Shown here one piece after another: positions 17,200-24,343 of a stretch of 32,074 nucleotides of DNA. The translations under genes were made by a program, and so were the position numbers. The stretch's first letter is position 1, and every line of letters begins with the position of its first letter. Below the pieces are notes generated by a model that made no database searches, was not told where the DNA came from, and saw only the letters and a program-made list of their open reading frames with translations. Source of the DNA: Sphingorhabdus sp. (GTDB lineage Bacteria > Pseudomonadota > Alphaproteobacteria > Sphingomonadales > Sphingomonadaceae); the NCBI RefSeq assembly GCF_023910635.1, contig NZ_JAAVVZ010000026.1, forward strand, positions 1 to 32,074. The letters run 5' to 3'.

Positions 17200-17227
17200 A
17201 TATAGGAGCCAATTCTCTTGGCACAAG
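17200..17227 (-). promoter_or_regulatory. Sigma-32-like heat-shock promoter of dnaK
   Basis: Reading the minus strand, CTTGTGC (17227-17221) and CCTATAT (17206-17200) are 21 bases apart start to start, which fits alphaproteobacterial RpoH promoters (CTTG … CCTATAT-like). This would give a leader of about 95 bases before dnaK. No CIRCE inverted repeat is visible here, so HrcA probably does not act at this promoter. Confidence 0.55.
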
Positions 17228-17321
17228 ACTTCGGCGTTCCTAGATAGGGAAAAAGTTAAGTGAAAACTCTGTATAGCTGGGCCGCTGCGGCGCCCACAGC
17301 TAACATCAAAAGGAGGACGTT

Positions 17322-17795
17322 ATGAACCGACGTATATGCATATTCAGCGCCGCTGCGGCTGCCCTTTTGCTGGGTGCATGCGGCCCGACGCCGCAGTTGA
17401 AGGTAAAGGAAGCAACGCTGACCCTGTCGCCCGTCGATGACAATCCGTCCGCCATGCATTTCAACGTCTATGGCGGGCCGGAGGATGTGCATTTGCTGCG
17501 CGTAAGTTCACCATCGGCCGTTCGCGTTGAAATGCACGATGTCACGGTGGATGCAAAAACCGGTGCCGTGACCATGGCGCCTATGGACCGCGTGCTTATT
17601 CCCTCTGGCGAGAAAGTCGCCTTCAAAAAAGGCGGTAAGCATGTGATGATGTGGGGCGTCAACGTCATCCCCCGCCGCTTGGGCGTGATTGAGACCGAAT
17701 TTCTGTTTTCAAACAATGTCCGCATAGTGGTAAAGGCGCGGGTACAAGAAATCGACGGCAGCGACCCGGACGAGAAGAAAGCAATTGATGGTTGA
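17322..17795 (+). CDS. PCu(A)C-type copper chaperone lipoprotein
   Basis: Small periplasmic copper-binding protein of the PCu(A)C (DUF461) family, which supplies Cu(I) for cytochrome oxidase maturation. The 157-residue precursor has a lipobox LLGAC with Cys20, so it is probably lipid-anchored. Ligands are visible: His72 (EMH), Met85, then exactly 21 residues to His107 and Met109 in GGKHVMMWGV. The first spacing is 12 rather than the typical 10 residues. A very strong ribosome binding site (AAAGGAGG) lies 6 bases before the ATG. No oxidase or Sco gene is nearby. The next gene starts 2 bases after its stop. Confidence 0.85.
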   Translation: MNRRICIFSAAAAALLLGACGPTPQLKVKEATLTLSPVDDNPSAMHFNVYGGPEDVHLLRVSSPSAVRVEMHDVTVDAKTGAVTMAPMDRVLIPSGEKVAFKKGGKHVMMWGVNVIPRRLGVIETEFLFSNNVRIVVKARVQEIDGSDPDEKKAIDG

Positions 17796-17797
17796 AC

Positions 17798-18262
17798 ATG
17801 TTCGGCCCGCACAAATCCGGCAGGCCCCTGACCGTCCGCGAACGGGCGCTGGCACAGTCCGTTTTCGGGTCAGCGCTCGATTATGCTGGCATCCGTATCC
17901 ATAACCGCAAATATTTTTGGTTTCAGCCGCGCCGCGTGACCATGGCCCCGAACGGCCATTTATGGTTTCATCCCAAGGGCGATATGTTCTGCGATGATTT
18001 TTGCGACGCCAGCCTGAGTGCGCAAGGCCTGTTCATCCACGAACTGGTGCATGTGTGGCAGCACCAAAAGGGCATATTTTTGCCGCTTCGGCGGCATCCG
18101 TTTTGCCGCTATGATTATAGCTTGAAGCCGGGGTGGCAGCTCGACCAATATGGGTTGGAACAGCAAGCCGAAATCGTCCGGCATATATTCCTGTTGCGCA
18201 ACGGCGCGAAGGTCGCAGGCGCGCCGCCGCTGTCGCAATATGAGGGCGTTTTACCCTTCTGA
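17798..18262 (+). CDS. Small HExxH putative zinc metalloprotein
   Basis: A 154-residue protein with a gluzincin-like site: HELVHVWQ (His81, Glu82, His85) and a second helix EQQAEIVRH (Glu121/Glu125) about 40 residues on that could give the third ligand. I recall sphingomonad homologues labelled vgr-related protein; no link to type VI secretion is visible here. There is no signal peptide. Aromatic-rich blocks (YFWFQPRR, HLWFHPKG, RRHPFCRYDY) flank the site. ATG at 17798 is preferred to the TTG at 17792. It follows the copper lipoprotein with a 2-base gap, so it is co-transcribed, and its 3' end overlaps the convergent MATE gene by 12 bases. Function unknown. Confidence 0.75.
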   Translation: MFGPHKSGRPLTVRERALAQSVFGSALDYAGIRIHNRKYFWFQPRRVTMAPNGHLWFHPKGDMFCDDFCDASLSAQGLFIHELVHVWQHQKGIFLPLRRHPFCRYDYSLKPGWQLDQYGLEQQAEIVRHIFLLRNGAKVAGAPPLSQYEGVLPF

Positions 18263-19648
18263 CGGCAGCAGCCCAAGCCGGGCGCGCATCGACCAACGCA
18301 CGAGCATCAGCACCGCGACAATGCCAAGCCCGGTCGCCAAGCCGACCCAAATGCCAACGCCATTCCACCCTTGCGAAAACGCGAGCCATGCGCCGACGCC
18401 AATGCCGACCACCCAATAGCCAAAGGCGGCAAACAACATGGGCACTTGTGTGTCATGTAATCCGCGCAACATGCCCGCGCCAACGACTTGCGCGCCATCG
18501 ACAATCTGGAACAAGGCCGCAATGGCAAGGAAGCTGACGGCCAGTCGCACGACCTCCGCATTGATCGCGGCATCGCGGTCAATGAACAGCGAAATCAGCA
18601 ATTCGGGTGACAGCCACATCAGCACCGCCATTGCCGCCATGAAACCCGTTCCCATGACGAAGCTGGTCCAACCAGCGCGGCGGATAAGCGCAAGATCGCG
18701 CCGGCCATAGCCAATGCCCACACGCACTGTCGCAGCCTGCGCAAGGCCCAAGGGCACCATGAACGTGACGCTTGCGACCTGAAGCGCGATGGCATGCGCC
18801 GCGACCGAGGCGGTGTCGATTAAACCCATGAGCATTACCGCAACGCCAAACACGCCGCCTTCCAACCCCATCGTCACGCCAATCGGTAACCCCAGTTTCC
18901 ACAGCGCCCGAAACCGTGGCCAGTCGCTGCGCCACCAACGCCCGAAGAGATGATATCGCCGGAATTTGGGATGATAGCTAATCACCGCCACCATGCCCAA
19001 AAACATGAACATATTGGCGAGAATACTGCCAATACCAGCGCCGATTATGCCCAAGGCCGGCACGCCCAATTTCCCGAAAATGAGGACATAGTTGAATGCC
19101 GCGTTCGCAAAAACGCCCAAGATACCGATCACGAGCGACCACATGGGCTGCTCCAACGCTGACAGGAAATTGCGCGCGATAATCAACCACAAAAATGGCA
19201 GGATCGACCACATATAGGCCCGCACATAGCTTTGCGCCTTGGCCGCAAGTTCGGCTTGCTGGCCAAGCGTCAGCAATATGGCTTCGGTCTGCCATAAGAT
19301 CAGCCAGATCGGGATCATGATCGCAACCGCGACCCACAATCCTTGCCGGAATGTGCGGCGGATATCGCGCACCGAATGCGCCTTTGCGCCGCGCTCGCTG
19401 GCCATCATCGGCGCGGTCGCGGTGACCAGGCCCATGCAGAAAATCGCCGCCGTCATGCACAGGTTGAACCCAAGCGACGCCGCCGCCAACTCGGTTGGCC
19501 CAAGCCACCCCACCATCACCACATCGGTCGCGCCAATCAACGACATCGACAGATTGGTCAGGATCAACGGCCACGCAAGCGACAGGGTCGCGCGAAGTTC
19601 ATCGCGCCAAGGGGAATGACGGTCCGTCGGGATTGCCGCTGTGGTCAT
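18251..19648 (-). CDS. MATE family efflux transporter
   Basis: Multidrug and toxin extrusion transporter of the inner membrane, NorM-like, driven by Na+ or H+. The 465-residue protein shows about 12 hydrophobic segments in two similar halves. Typical family features are the first-helix block LAWPLILTNLSMSLIGATDVVMVGWLG, read in pieces, and the second-half equivalent LPIGVTMGLEGGVFG. Substrate cannot be predicted. It lies between grpE and the zinc metalloprotein gene, probably with its own promoter in the 83-base gap that also holds a dispersed repeat motif. Confidence 0.93.
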   Translation of the reverse strand: MTTAAIPTDRHSPWRDELRATLSLAWPLILTNLSMSLIGATDVVMVGWLGPTELAAASLGFNLCMTAAIFCMGLVTATAPMMASERGAKAHSVRDIRRTFRQGLWVAVAIMIPIWLILWQTEAILLTLGQQAELAAKAQSYVRAYMWSILPFLWLIIARNFLSALEQPMWSLVIGILGVFANAAFNYVLIFGKLGVPALGIIGAGIGSILANMFMFLGMVAVISYHPKFRRYHLFGRWWRSDWPRFRALWKLGLPIGVTMGLEGGVFGVAVMLMGLIDTASVAAHAIALQVASVTFMVPLGLAQAATVRVGIGYGRRDLALIRRAGWTSFVMGTGFMAAMAVLMWLSPELLISLFIDRDAAINAEVVRLAVSFLAIAALFQIVDGAQVVGAGMLRGLHDTQVPMLFAAFGYWVVGIGVGAWLAFSQGWNGVGIWVGLATGLGIVAVLMLVRWSMRARLGLLPSEG

Positions 19649-19696
19649 GGGACGCGCTCAATAGCGGAGCGTGCTGACTTACGCCACCCCCAGCCG

Positions 19697-19707
19697 AGGG
19701 TCAGGAC
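19697..19707 (+). repeat. AGGGTCAGGAC motif, copy 3
   Basis: Shortest match of the four copies (11 bases, followed by TTAATATTTCAG). It lies 24 bases beyond the grpE stop codon and 48 bases upstream of the MATE start. Confidence 0.4.
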
Positions 19708-19731
19708 TTAATATTTCAGAAGTGGGCGAAC

Positions 19732-20307
19732 TTACTCCGCCGCCTTTGCCACCCCAACCAAAGCAGGGCGCAGCAAGCGGTCCTTGATCATATACCCCGC
19801 CTGCATTTCGGCGACGATGATGCCGGGTGCGACATCTGTGCTTGGAATTTCAACCATCGCCTGATGCTGATTGGGGTCCAGCGGCATGCCCATCGCGGCA
19901 ATGCGCGTAATGCCGTTTTTGGCAAAAACGCTGTCCAACTCGCGGCCTGTTGCCTCAAGGCCGATGACGAGTGGTTTCATCGCCTCGCTCTCCCGCATTT
20001 CAGACGGAATTGCTTCCAAGGCGCGCGAAAGATTGTCGGACACGGACAGCACATCGCGGGCAAAACCCGTTGCGGCATAAGCGCGCGCGTCCTGCGCCTC
20101 TTTCTCCATACGGCGGCGCACATTTTGCGTTTCGGCCTGCGCGTATAAAACATCCTGCTGTGCAGCGGCAAGCGCCTCTTCCAGCGCCGCAATCTTTGCA
20201 TCGACAGCGTCGGTTGCTTCTGGCGTATCGTCTTTCATATGCTCTGGCACGCCCTCAAGTTCTTGTTCTACAGCAGGATCGGCTGCGGCTGATTTCTTCT
20301 TTGTCAT
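19732..20307 (-). CDS. grpE: Nucleotide exchange factor GrpE
   Basis: Dimeric exchange factor that releases ADP from DnaK. It has 191 residues. An acidic, disordered N-terminus (about 1-30) precedes a long coiled-coil helix (about 35-80), and a C-terminal beta domain with the conserved stretch PNQHQAMVEIPS and the closing GYMIKDRLLRPALVGVAK motif. It follows hrcA after 89 bases on the same strand, the common hrcA-grpE arrangement. dnaK-dnaJ, its functional partners, are about 2.6 kb away on the same strand. Confidence 0.97.
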   Translation of the reverse strand: MTKKKSAAADPAVEQELEGVPEHMKDDTPEATDAVDAKIAALEEALAAAQQDVLYAQAETQNVRRRMEKEAQDARAYAATGFARDVLSVSDNLSRALEAIPSEMRESEAMKPLVIGLEATGRELDSVFAKNGITRIAAMGMPLDPNQHQAMVEIPSTDVAPGIIVAEMQAGYMIKDRLLRPALVGVAKAAE

Positions 20308-20396
20308 AAACCTGATTAACCCAATTACGTTGCGACTGCATGGTCGTTTGTTGCGTCTCGCATATAGAAAGCAATTTTATTTCATCAACCCGCGCA

Positions 20397-21440
20397 TTAT
20401 TTAATTAAACGGCTCAGCGCTTGCGCGGTAAAATCGACCATCGGCACGATGCGCGCATAATTCAGGCGTGTCGGGCCAATGACGCCAATGACGCCAACCA
20501 CCTTGCCCCCTGCCTCCCGATAGGGCGCGGCGATGACCGACGATCCCGAAAGCGAGAAAAGATTATTTTCCGAACCGATGAAGATCCGCGTCGATTGTGC
20601 CTCACGCGCGCTGTCGACCAGCCGCGCAATTTCCTCTTTGCTCTCTAGCTCGTCAAGCAATTGCCGGACGCGGTCAAGGTCGGCTGCTGCTGCTTCGTCG
20701 ATCAGGTTCGACTGCCCACGCACGATGAGCACTGGCCGATCATTGGCATCGAGCGACCAAATCGCCAGCCCATCGCGCACCAGTTTTTGGCTGGCGACAT
20801 CAAGCTCCGCCTTTTCAGCGCGAATTTCGCTGTCGAGGCGCTCGAGCGCTTCGGACAGCGTCAATCCCGAAAGGCGGGCCGTGATATAGTTGGCGGCCTC
20901 CAATAACATGGATTCGTTGATTGCCGGGTCAATCGACACCAGCCGGTTTTCGACGCTGTTGTCGGACCCGACCATGATCGCGAGCACTTGTGACGGGGAC
21001 AGGCGGGCAAAGCTAAATGCCTTTAGGACCGCGTCACGCTTTGGCACAAGCACGATACCGGCGCAGGCGGACAGACCCGACAGTACCGAAGTTGCGGCGA
21101 CCAGCGCCTCTTCAATCGGCCCCTCGCCCCGGATTTGCGATTCAATCGCGCGTTGTTCCTCAACCGATGGTGCCGCCGATTGCATCATGCCGTCCACGAA
21201 CAGGCGCAGGCCGCTTTCGGTTGGCACGCGCCCGGCGCTTGTGTGCGGTGAGGCGAGATAGCCCGCTTCCTCCAAATCCTGCATGACATTGCGGATCGAG
21301 GCTGGCGATAGGTTTAACCCTGCAAATTTGGAAACTGTCCGCGATCCCACGGGCGCGCCATTGTCCAAATAGCTTTCCACCACCATCCGGAAAATCACGC
21401 GTGTCCGGTCATTCAATTCATAGATGGGTGTTTGGCTCAC
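20397..21440 (-). CDS. hrcA: Heat-inducible transcription repressor HrcA
   Basis: Repressor of chaperone genes that binds CIRCE operators and is kept active by GroEL. With the GTG at 21440 as start (SQTPIYELNDR…) it has 347 residues, the family's usual size. The upstream in-frame TTG at 21476 would add 12 poorly conserved residues lying over the promoter. An N-terminal winged helix (NDRTRVIFRMVVESYL, PVGSRTVSK, SPASIRNVM) is followed by GAF-like and C-terminal domains. No CIRCE element was seen in this window; in alphaproteobacteria it usually controls groESL. The putative -10 box ends only 6 bases before the GTG, so the mRNA may be leaderless. Confidence 0.93.
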   Translation of the reverse strand: MSQTPIYELNDRTRVIFRMVVESYLDNGAPVGSRTVSKFAGLNLSPASIRNVMQDLEEAGYLASPHTSAGRVPTESGLRLFVDGMMQSAAPSVEEQRAIESQIRGEGPIEEALVAATSVLSGLSACAGIVLVPKRDAVLKAFSFARLSPSQVLAIMVGSDNSVENRLVSIDPAINESMLLEAANYITARLSGLTLSEALERLDSEIRAEKAELDVASQKLVRDGLAIWSLDANDRPVLIVRGQSNLIDEAAAADLDRVRQLLDELESKEEIARLVDSAREAQSTRIFIGSENNLFSLSGSSVIAAPYREAGGKVVGVIGVIGPTRLNYARIVPMVDFTAQALSRLIK

Positions 21441-21446
21441 CCCGAC

Positions 21447-21476
21447 AGTGTAGCGCACCGCGCACTTGCAAAGCAA
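21447..21476 (-). promoter_or_regulatory. Putative hrcA promoter, possibly leaderless
   Basis: On the minus strand TTGCTT (21476-21471) and TACACT (21452-21447) are separated by 18 bases. The -10 box ends 6 bases before the GTG start, placing the transcription start at or next to the initiation codon. Its -35 box abuts that of the divergent rph promoter. Confidence 0.35.
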
Positions 21477-21493
21477 GCGGGGCAGGCTAATGC
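21466..21493 (+). promoter_or_regulatory. Putative rph operon promoter
   Basis: TTGCAA (21466-21471) and TAATGC (21488-21493) are spaced by 16 bases, a housekeeping-type arrangement 30 bases upstream of the rph start. The small inverted repeat CTTGC-AAA-GCAAG (21465-21477) covers the -35 boxes of both divergent promoters. Confidence 0.35.
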
Positions 21494-21522
21494 GGGCGGC
21501 AACTTATTATCAGGAGATTATC

Positions 21523-22236
21523 ATGCGTCCATCCGGCCGTGCGCCAGACGAAATGCGCGCCATTTCGATTGAAACCCATTTCACCAAACATGCCGAAGGT
21601 AGCTGCCTCATCGGTTTTGGCGACACCCGTGTGCTAGTGACCGCCAGCGTCGAAGATCGTATTCCGCCATGGTTGCGCGGCAAGGGTGAAGGCTGGGTCA
21701 CGGCGGAATATTCGATGCTGCCCCGCGCCACGCATACGCGCAGCCAGCGCGAAGCCGCCAAGGGTAAGCAATCGGGCCGGACTCAGGAAATTCAGCGTCT
21801 TATCGGCCGTTCGTTACGCTCCATCGTGGATTTGAAGAAGCTGGGCGAAAACCAAATCACCATCGATTGCGACGTGTTGCAAGCCGATGGCGGCACACGC
21901 ACCGCCGCGATTTCCGGCGCTTGGGTTGCCTTACGGCTTGCCGTCAACGGCCTGCTGGCGTCGGGCGCGATTAAGGAAGATCCCATTAGCGGCCGGGTTG
22001 CTGCGGTAAGCTGCGGAATCTTCAAAGGCACGCCTGTGTTGGACCTTGATTATATCGAAGATTCCGACGCAGATGCCGATGCGAATTTCGTCCTGATCGA
22101 AGGTGGCCAGATTGCCGAAGTGCAAGCAACCGCCGAAGGCGCGACCTATGACGAAGAAGGCCTGCTGCGCCTGCTCCGCCTCGCGCGGATGGGAACAGAC
22201 CGGATTTTCGCGGCGCAGTCCGACGCGGTTAAATAG
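21523..22236 (+). CDS. rph: Ribonuclease PH
   Basis: Phosphorolytic 3'-5' exoribonuclease that trims the 3' ends of tRNA precursors; a hexameric ring of PNPase-like subunits. The ATG at 21523 has AGGAG 7 bases upstream and starts [12 protein letters not shown], giving the standard 237 residues; the longer reading frame from 21466 runs over the promoter and is not used. Conserved blocks: [55 protein letters not shown] and the phosphate-contacting region. First gene of rph-rdgB-hemW(-xerC). Confidence 0.97.
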   Translation: MRPSGRAPDEMRAISIETHFTKHAEGSCLIGFGDTRVLVTASVEDRIPPWLRGKGEGWVTAEYSMLPRATHTRSQREAAKGKQSGRTQEIQRLIGRSLRSIVDLKKLGENQITIDCDVLQADGGTRTAAISGAWVALRLAVNGLLASGAIKEDPISGRVAAVSCGIFKGTPVLDLDYIEDSDADADANFVLIEGGQIAEVQATAEGATYDEEGLLRLLRLARMGTDRIFAAQSDAVK

Positions 22237-22243
22237 GAAGTCT

Positions 22244-22257
22244 TTAGGGTCAGGACC
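22244..22257 (+). repeat. AGGGTCAGGAC motif, copy 4
   Basis: TTAGGGTCAGGACC lies 7 bases after the rph stop codon and 13 bases before a multi-hairpin repeat element. It shares 14 bases with copies 1 and 2. Confidence 0.5.
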
Positions 22258-22270
22258 ACTTAAATTCTGT

Positions 22271-22342
22271 GTCATTCCCGCGAAAGCGGGAACCCATGGC
22301 CGAACGGTTAGGCCATGGATCCCCGATCAAGTCGGGGATGAC
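22271..22342. repeat. 72-bp three-hairpin palindromic repeat between rph and rdgB
   Basis: The element starts GTCAT and ends ATGAC. It contains three stems: 7 bp with a GAAA loop (22275-22281/22286-22292), 8 bp CCATGGCC/GGCCATGG with a 9-base loop (22294-22301/22311-22318), and 8 bp ATCCCCGA/TCGGGGAT (22319-22326/22332-22339). This resembles the abundant intergenic GTCATTCCCGCGAAAGCGGGAA repeats of sphingomonads. Part of the same arm recurs at 31532 and 31679. It may shape or stabilise the rph-rdgB mRNA. Confidence 0.8.
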
Positions 22343-22367
22343 ACTATGGCTTGAGGCGACGTTTCAT

Positions 22368-22994
22368 ATGAATCACCGCAAACTCGAACCCGGCAGGCTG
22401 GTCATCGCCAGCCATAATGCGGGCAAGGTCCGGGAAATCCGTGCCTTGCTTGCGCCTTTTGGGATCGAACCGGTATCGGCGGGCGAACTTGGCCTGCCTG
22501 AACCTGACGAAACCGGCACCAGCTTTGCCGAAAATGCTTCGCTCAAGGCCCATGCGTCGGCGCAAGGTTCCGGCCTTCCCGCGCTGGCCGATGACAGCGG
22601 CCTATGCGTTGCCGCCTTGGACGGTGCGCCGGGGGTCTACACGGCCGACTGGGCGGAAACGCAAATGTTCGAAGGCGGGCCGGGGCGTGACTGGTATATG
22701 GCGATGGGCAAGGTTGAGGGCAAGCTGGCCGAACTTGGCCCCGACACCGACCGGAGCGCGTATTTCGTCTGCACTTTGGCGCTTGCATGGCCCGACGGGC
22801 ATCAGGAAATTTTCGAAGGCCGTGTGCAGGGCAGCCTGACGTGGCCGCCACGCGGGTTGCTTGGCTTTGGTTATGACCCTGTGTTCGTGCCTGACGGACG
22901 CAGCGAGACCTTTGCCGAACTTGACCCGCAAGAGAAACACGCCATGAGCCACCGGGCGGACGCATTCCGCAAATTGGTTGCGGCGGTGTTTTGA
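22368..22994 (+). CDS. rdgB: XTP/dITP diphosphatase (non-canonical purine NTPase)
   Basis: Hydrolyses dITP, XTP and ITP to monophosphates, keeping deaminated purines out of DNA and RNA. The ATG at 22368 gives 208 residues starting before [14 protein letters not shown], the family's N-terminal substrate loop. ADDSGLCV, with the metal-binding aspartates, and [12 protein letters not shown] are also present, and the C-terminus has [11 protein letters not shown]. An in-frame extension back to 22269 only translates the palindromic repeat and is rejected. Second gene of the rph operon. Confidence 0.96.
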   Translation: MNHRKLEPGRLVIASHNAGKVREIRALLAPFGIEPVSAGELGLPEPDETGTSFAENASLKAHASAQGSGLPALADDSGLCVAALDGAPGVYTADWAETQMFEGGPGRDWYMAMGKVEGKLAELGPDTDRSAYFVCTLALAWPDGHQEIFEGRVQGSLTWPPRGLLGFGYDPVFVPDGRSETFAELDPQEKHAMSHRADAFRKLVAAVF

Positions 22995-23020
22995 ACGCCT
23001 CAGTGCCATCATATACCGTT

Positions 23021-23142
23021 GCCCTGAGCCGTCAGCGCGACAGCGCTGACGAAAGTCGAAGGGCGCTTTTCAGTATAGCATCTTGGCTGACGGCAACACA
23101 CCCTTCGACGGACGCAGCCGATGCCCGGCTGCTGCTCAGGGC
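23021..23142. repeat. 122-bp nested inverted repeat between rdgB and hemW
   Basis: Outer arms GCCCTGAG (23021-23028) and CTCAGGGC (23135-23142) enclose inner arms GTCGAAGGG (23055-23063) and CCCTTCGAC (23101-23109). Each side also holds its own hairpin: GTCAGCGC-GACA-GCGCTGAC (23031-23050) and GCAGCCG/CGGCTGC (23114-23120/23126-23132). The whole can fold into a branched cruciform. It resembles the CCTGAGC…GTCGAAGGG intergenic repeats known from sphingomonads and fills most of this gap. Confidence 0.75.
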
Positions 23143-23160
23143 TACGGTCTTTGTTGGCTG

Positions 23161-24339
23161 ATGACGATGACACGCCAATTGCAGCCACCCCTCGCCCTTT
23201 ACATCCATTGGCCATTTTGCGTTTCCAAATGCCCTTATTGTGATTTCAACAGCCATGTCCGCGACACGGTGGACGATGCGGCGTGGTGCGCGGCATTGCT
23301 GGCGGACATGGCCTATGAGGCGGGACGCACGGCAGATCGTAAGCTGACCTCCATCTTCTTTGGCGGGGGCACGCCGTCGTTGATGCCGCCGTCCACCGTT
23401 GCCGCGCTGATTGACGCGGCGCAGCGGCATTGGGGCTTTGCGGACAACATCGAAATCACTTTGGAAGCCAACCCGTCATCGGTGGAGGCGGCGCGCTTTG
23501 CCGACCTCGCAGCAGCAGGCGTCAACCGCGTATCGCTTGGGCTTCAGTCACTGGATGATGCTGCGCTGGCATTTCTGGGCCGCGCGCATTCGGTGGCGGA
23601 AAGCCAGGAAGCGCTGGCCATTGCGCAGCGTCATTTTGGCCGCGTCAACATCGACCTGATTTACGCGCGACCTGATCAAACCGCCGGCCAGTGGGGGGCC
23701 GAGCTGCAACGCGCCCTTTCCTTCGGCACCGATCATATGTCGCTGTATCAACTTACCATTGAACCCGGCACGCGCTTTGAAACTTTGGTGCGCACGGGCC
23801 ATTTCATCCCCGCCGACGATGATGATGCCGCGACCTTATATGAACTGACCGGACAGATGACATCCGCCGCAGGCATACCGGCTTATGAAATCAGCAACCA
23901 TGCGCGCCACGGGAGCGAAAGCCGCCATAATTTAAGCTATTGGCGCTATGATGATTATATCGGCATTGGCCCCGGCGCACATGGGCGGCGGCTGAACGCC
24001 GCAACCCAGCGCCATAAAAAGCCGGAGAATTTTTTGTCCGCCGTCGAACGCAACACCCACGGCATCAGCAGCGAAGACCATCTCGATGCGGCGACACGCG
24101 CCACCGAAAGCTTGCTGATGGGATTGCGGCTGGCGGAAGGGATTGACCTTGGCCGCCTGTCGCAACGCACGGGCATCGCTGCCGCCGACTTGCTCGACAT
24201 CGATGCAGTCGACAAAATCGCGCAGCTTGGCCTTATCGCGCGCGTCGGAGATCATGTCACCGTCACACCGCAAGGCATGCCATTGCTCGATGCCATCCTG
24301 CCGCAAATAGTAAATATTGAGGCGGATGCCATCGCCTGA
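23161..24339 (+). CDS. hemW: Radical SAM heme chaperone HemW
   Basis: Heme-binding radical SAM protein, once called a coproporphyrinogen oxidase homologue, thought to deliver heme to apoproteins. From ATG 23161 it has 392 residues; ATG 23167 is equally possible. The 4Fe-4S motif is Cys20-x3-Cys24-x2-Cys27 (CVSKCPYC), with FGGGTPS for SAM binding, EANPSS, GVNRVSLGLQS and the C-terminal HemN-like domain (YEISNHAR, GIGPGAH). The upstream in-frame extension covers repeat DNA. It follows rdgB after a gap filled by an inverted repeat. Confidence 0.94.
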   Translation: MTMTRQLQPPLALYIHWPFCVSKCPYCDFNSHVRDTVDDAAWCAALLADMAYEAGRTADRKLTSIFFGGGTPSLMPPSTVAALIDAAQRHWGFADNIEITLEANPSSVEAARFADLAAAGVNRVSLGLQSLDDAALAFLGRAHSVAESQEALAIAQRHFGRVNIDLIYARPDQTAGQWGAELQRALSFGTDHMSLYQLTIEPGTRFETLVRTGHFIPADDDDAATLYELTGQMTSAAGIPAYEISNHARHGSESRHNLSYWRYDDYIGIGPGAHGRRLNAATQRHKKPENFLSAVERNTHGISSEDHLDAATRATESLLMGLRLAEGIDLGRLSQRTGIAAADLLDIDAVDKIAQLGLIARVGDHVTVTPQGMPLLDAILPQIVNIEADAIA

Positions 24340-24343
24340 TAGC

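Noticed and set aside
17097-17321. CIRCE operator upstream of dnaK
   Set aside because: No TTAGCACTC-N9-GAGTGCTAA-like inverted repeat is present.
17798-18262. Type VI secretion VgrG component
   Set aside because: The recalled vgr-related label has no support: the protein is 154 residues, lacks any VgrG domain, and shows an HExxH site.
22269-22367. In-frame N-terminal extension of rdgB
   Set aside because: It only translates the palindromic repeat; family members begin near the ATG at 22368.
23083-23160. N-terminal extension of hemW
   Set aside because: Lies inside the inverted repeat element and has no similarity to HemW N-termini.
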